64,000 bases of DNA from Branchiostoma floridae (lineage: Eukaryota; Chordata; Leptocardii; Amphioxiformes; Branchiostomatidae), in assembly GCF_000003815.2 (NCBI RefSeq), contig NC_049995.1, forward strand, positions 18,436,864-18,500,863, read 5' to 3'. The notes beneath the pieces were generated by a model that made no database searches, was not told the DNA's origin, and saw only the letters and a program-made list of their open reading frames with translations. The position numbers and the translations under genes are program-made. Positions 61,493 to 64,000 of the stretch are shown one piece after another. Positions within the stretch are counted from its first letter, which is position 1, and every line of letters begins with the position of its first letter.

Positions 61493-61860
61493 GTGAGTTT
61501 TTAAACCTGCTTCACTACAGGTGAGAAACGTTTGACGTGGCACTTCAGCTAGGCGGCCATTTTAGGTCAACGACCTGAGAATACATTTCCTTTATTTTGA
61601 GACTTTCGTTCCATTTTATGTGGTGAAAGTTTTGATAAAAGGAATTCAGAGAAATTTTAATGGATTCCTTTATTTACAAAGCCTGATTGTGAATCTGACA
61701 CAAAGCGACCACATAAAAGTCTTCTAAGCTACTTTGAATGGGTAGGCGGTAGGATAGTTTTGAATTACAATTTAATGGTATTCACAGTTGCACTTTGGAT
61801 ATTTTAATCATGATGATGTTAATAGGATAATGATCATTTAAGTATCTCATTGTGGCCAGC

Positions 61861-62380
61861 ACCTATCAGTGTCCTGATCTCTGCCCCGCCCCTCGGCACG
61901 TCCGCGTGACGTGTTAATGATTGTTGGACAGAACAAACTCTCGGAAGTGGTCTGAGATGACGTCACGGTGAGGACCAAGCACCGGGAGATGTAAACAATT
62001 AAATCACGAGTCTAAATTAGGCTTAGAGTGGATTCAACGGTGTTAATATTGGTACTTAAAAATTTCTTTTAATGATCAATTATTTTAAAACAAATTTACA
62101 CCGGCGTCGGTGAGATTATGATAACCACATATATATGCCTTATATGTTTAAAGAGATAGATAAGTGGGCGTGTAAAACTACCAGTGGGATCAGTATTCTT
62201 ACACCTGCAGTTTAGATAATCTATGTGCGATGAACATTACAAGTATGTTATTTGTGGCCAGCACCTATCAGTGTCCTGATCTCTGGCCCGCCCCTCGGCA
62301 CGTCCGTGTGACGTGTTAATGATTGTTGGACAGAACAAAATCTCCGGAGTCGGTGAGCTGACCTTCTGGCCGAACTCTGA
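61861..62380 (+). promoter_or_regulatory. Two GC-box/CRE modules in gene I intron 1
   Basis: Copies start near 61861 and 62263. The first has a perfect TGACGTCA (61958-61965). In the second the site is destroyed (gctgaccttctgg at 62357). The sequence between 62390 and 62880 is not shared with other loci and holds a G-rich run at 62728-62755 that could form a quadruplex. Confidence 0.5.
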
Positions 62381-62887
62381 TCGATTTTCAGATGGTGGAC
62401 ATGGGGACAAAGTCTGTGGTTCAAACATATCAGCCAGTACACGATTCGGGCTACTTTGTGTTCTTTGTGATCCGGTCGCAAAAGGGCGACATGATTTGTA
62501 CATAAAAACATGTTCCTGCGTAAAAAGGATTTGTGGTACTAGTCATAGAAGTGTATTTCTAAAATTATCTTCAATAAAGTGTTACAGTGACCTTTTGGCA
62601 CTATCTGGCAGAAATCTAAGTCTATGAGCCTGCAGATTATGAGAGGCAGCACTGAAGCGCCGACTAGTGGTTCATGAAGGCAGTACACCCTCAGGATGAT
62701 CGATTGACCGGAATCAAGATGGTCATGAGGAGGGGGGAGGTGGGGGAGGGGGTTGGGCAAGTTCACAAGATGTCGGAAGTCGTCAATGCGGGGAGATGTG
62801 AACTAATTTTGCTATCGCAAACCTGTAATAAACAATGCCGTATCACCCTGTAGATATTTCTAATTTGCTATTGGGTCATTTTTCAGG

Positions 62888-63865
62888 ATGGCAGGCCCGG
62901 CGAGGGAAATTGAAGGGTTCACAGATGAAGACAGACGACATTTTGAGTTCGTGCGGCCTCTCATTCACATATCTGATTCCCTCACCAAAAAGGAAACGGA
63001 TGATTTGAAAATATACTGCGCGCACGTGATTCCGAAATGCATGATAAAAGGTCTAAAACGAGCAGTTGACATTTTTATAAAACTGAAAGAAATAGGAAAG
63101 ATCAACCAAGAGAACCTGGACTTTATTGAGGAGGTTTTGGAAATGATCGGACGACGTGATTTGGCTCGGGACGTTCTGCGGCCAGCCCAACAACCTGACC
63201 GAGCGGTTCCGGAAAATCCCGAACTCCAGCCGGAAATACCCGAGCCCCAGCCAGATAATCCCGAGCCTCAACCGGGACCAAGTCAAGAAGAAGCAAGGGC
63301 AGAAGGTAAGCAAAAATTAAGTATCATTGTTTACTCAAACCTAGTATAACATATCTCAAGTAACTGCTAGGCACAAAATTCTTTAAATCGGGCTGTATAG
63401 AGTTTCCGGTTCTATGTATTTTTCTGTTTTATTCAAATTAGTATTTAAGACCGAAGAAGGGACAATGAAAACATACTAATGATGATTCTTTTCACAAGTC
63501 TTCTATCCCTAGTCTGCAATACTTGAAACTTAACCTTGTGAAAATATCTTGATATTCCCCAGAACCTACAACGTCCAACATCTACACAGTCGTGCACGGC
63601 CACAGCAGCATGACCCAGGAGACGGTAGATCGTCACAGACAGAACATAGCATCCGCCTGTAACACCAGGAGGTCACAGGTCAAGTTCAGAGGGTACAAGA
63701 AGCACAAGAGCATCCTGGTGCACTTCTCCATCCCGCGGGAGAACACGGCGGTGCTGAGGCACATGGCGGATCACTCCGACCCGAGACTTGTCTACATGGG
63801 CATCAAATCACTGCAGATCGACGCTGAAGTTCCCATCAAAGTCCAACAGGAGGCGCCGCTGTACG
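62888..63865 (+). CDS. Gene I: DED - alpha/beta domain (5' part of a ninth paralog, cut by window end)
   Basis: Coding exons in the window are 62888-63305 and 63563-63865, followed by donor gtacg/gtgagt and intron sequence to the window end. At least 240 residues are encoded. The DED is clearly more diverged than in A-H (AREIEGFTDEDRRHFEFVR, HISDSLTKKETDDLKIYCAH), but keeps the RxDL motif as RRDL. The Pro-rich tail reads PENPELQPEIPEPQPDNPEPQPG, built of heptapeptides. The middle domain N-terminal half resembles gene D (QETVDRHRQNIAS), while its core is almost the same as in all paralogs even at DNA level. The NHL exon is expected to the right of the window. Confidence 0.85.
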
Positions 63866-64000
63866 GTGAGTCGACTTCTTTTGGTACTTTCTTTGGCAAT
63901 TCAAGACATTTGCAGGTCCATCAAAGAAAATGAATTTTAATGTAAGTTTCAATTTTCTCTTGCATTCTCGCCATCAAATATCATAAGAACGAATGTTTCC
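63866..64000 (+). other. Gene I intron 3 start, window end
   Basis: The sequence after the donor (gagtcgacttcttttggtactttctttggcaattcaaga) matches the same intron of gene F (44298-44340), which confirms the exon boundary and shows that I and F share intron sequence here. Confidence 0.7.

Noticed and set aside
1-64000. tRNA, rRNA or other structured RNA genes
   Set aside because: None was recognised on either strand by eye; a covariance-model scan was not possible.

Overview
The window looks like a piece of an invertebrate deuterostome genome, most likely a lancelet (Branchiostoma). The genes have introns with GT-AG junctions, GC-rich exons sit in AT-rich flanks, a CR1-like LINE fragment and several non-autonomous DNA elements are present, and the one gene family here joins a death-effector domain (DED) to NHL repeats, a combination expected in lancelets, whose death-fold and NHL genes are known to be expanded. 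The species is inferred, not proven.

The window holds a tandem array of nine genes of one family, all on the + strand: A 1121-4345, B 7755-11103, C 18110-21135, D 27447-30437, E 37324-40159, F 43340-46315, G 51505-54470, H 58188-59637 and I 62888-63865 (cut off by the window end). All nine reading frames are open, so no pseudogene was seen. The usual gene has a short non-coding leader exon, about 1.1-1.5 kb of intron 1, a DED exon whose ATG lies one base after the splice acceptor, a symmetric phase 1-1 exon of 303 or 291 nt for a small alpha/beta domain (possibly TRADD-N-like), and a last exon of about 1.6-1.8 kb. The last exon encodes a helical/coiled-coil region, a Pro/Gly repeat tract, an acidic linker and a C-terminal six-blade NHL propeller. 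No RING, B-box, caspase or NTPase domain is visible.

The paralogs are nearly identical over the exon-3 core, the coiled coil and the propeller framework. They differ at a regular set of positions, mainly the two or three residues before the P-x-G turn and the residues after V-[AST]-D in each blade. In beta-propellers these two loop classes lie on the same face. The proteins also differ in copy number of three in-frame coding minisatellites. This is the pattern expected of a diversifying recognition family: a variable propeller face on a coiled-coil stalk with a DED adaptor. Ligand and function are unknown.

Between genes are paralogous flanks rather than other genes. They hold repeated leader/core-promoter blocks, GC-box plus TGACGTCA modules, a 3.8-kb foldback element with TTAA target duplication and about 0.9-kb inverted arms (11855-15642), an interior repeat related to one at 7135-7630, a 5'-truncated CR1-like LINE (54881-55647, minus strand), a 43-bp minisatellite (47651-47933) and an assembly gap (60106-60268). 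Gene H is a natural in-frame DED-NHL form that lacks the middle domain and the coiled coil.
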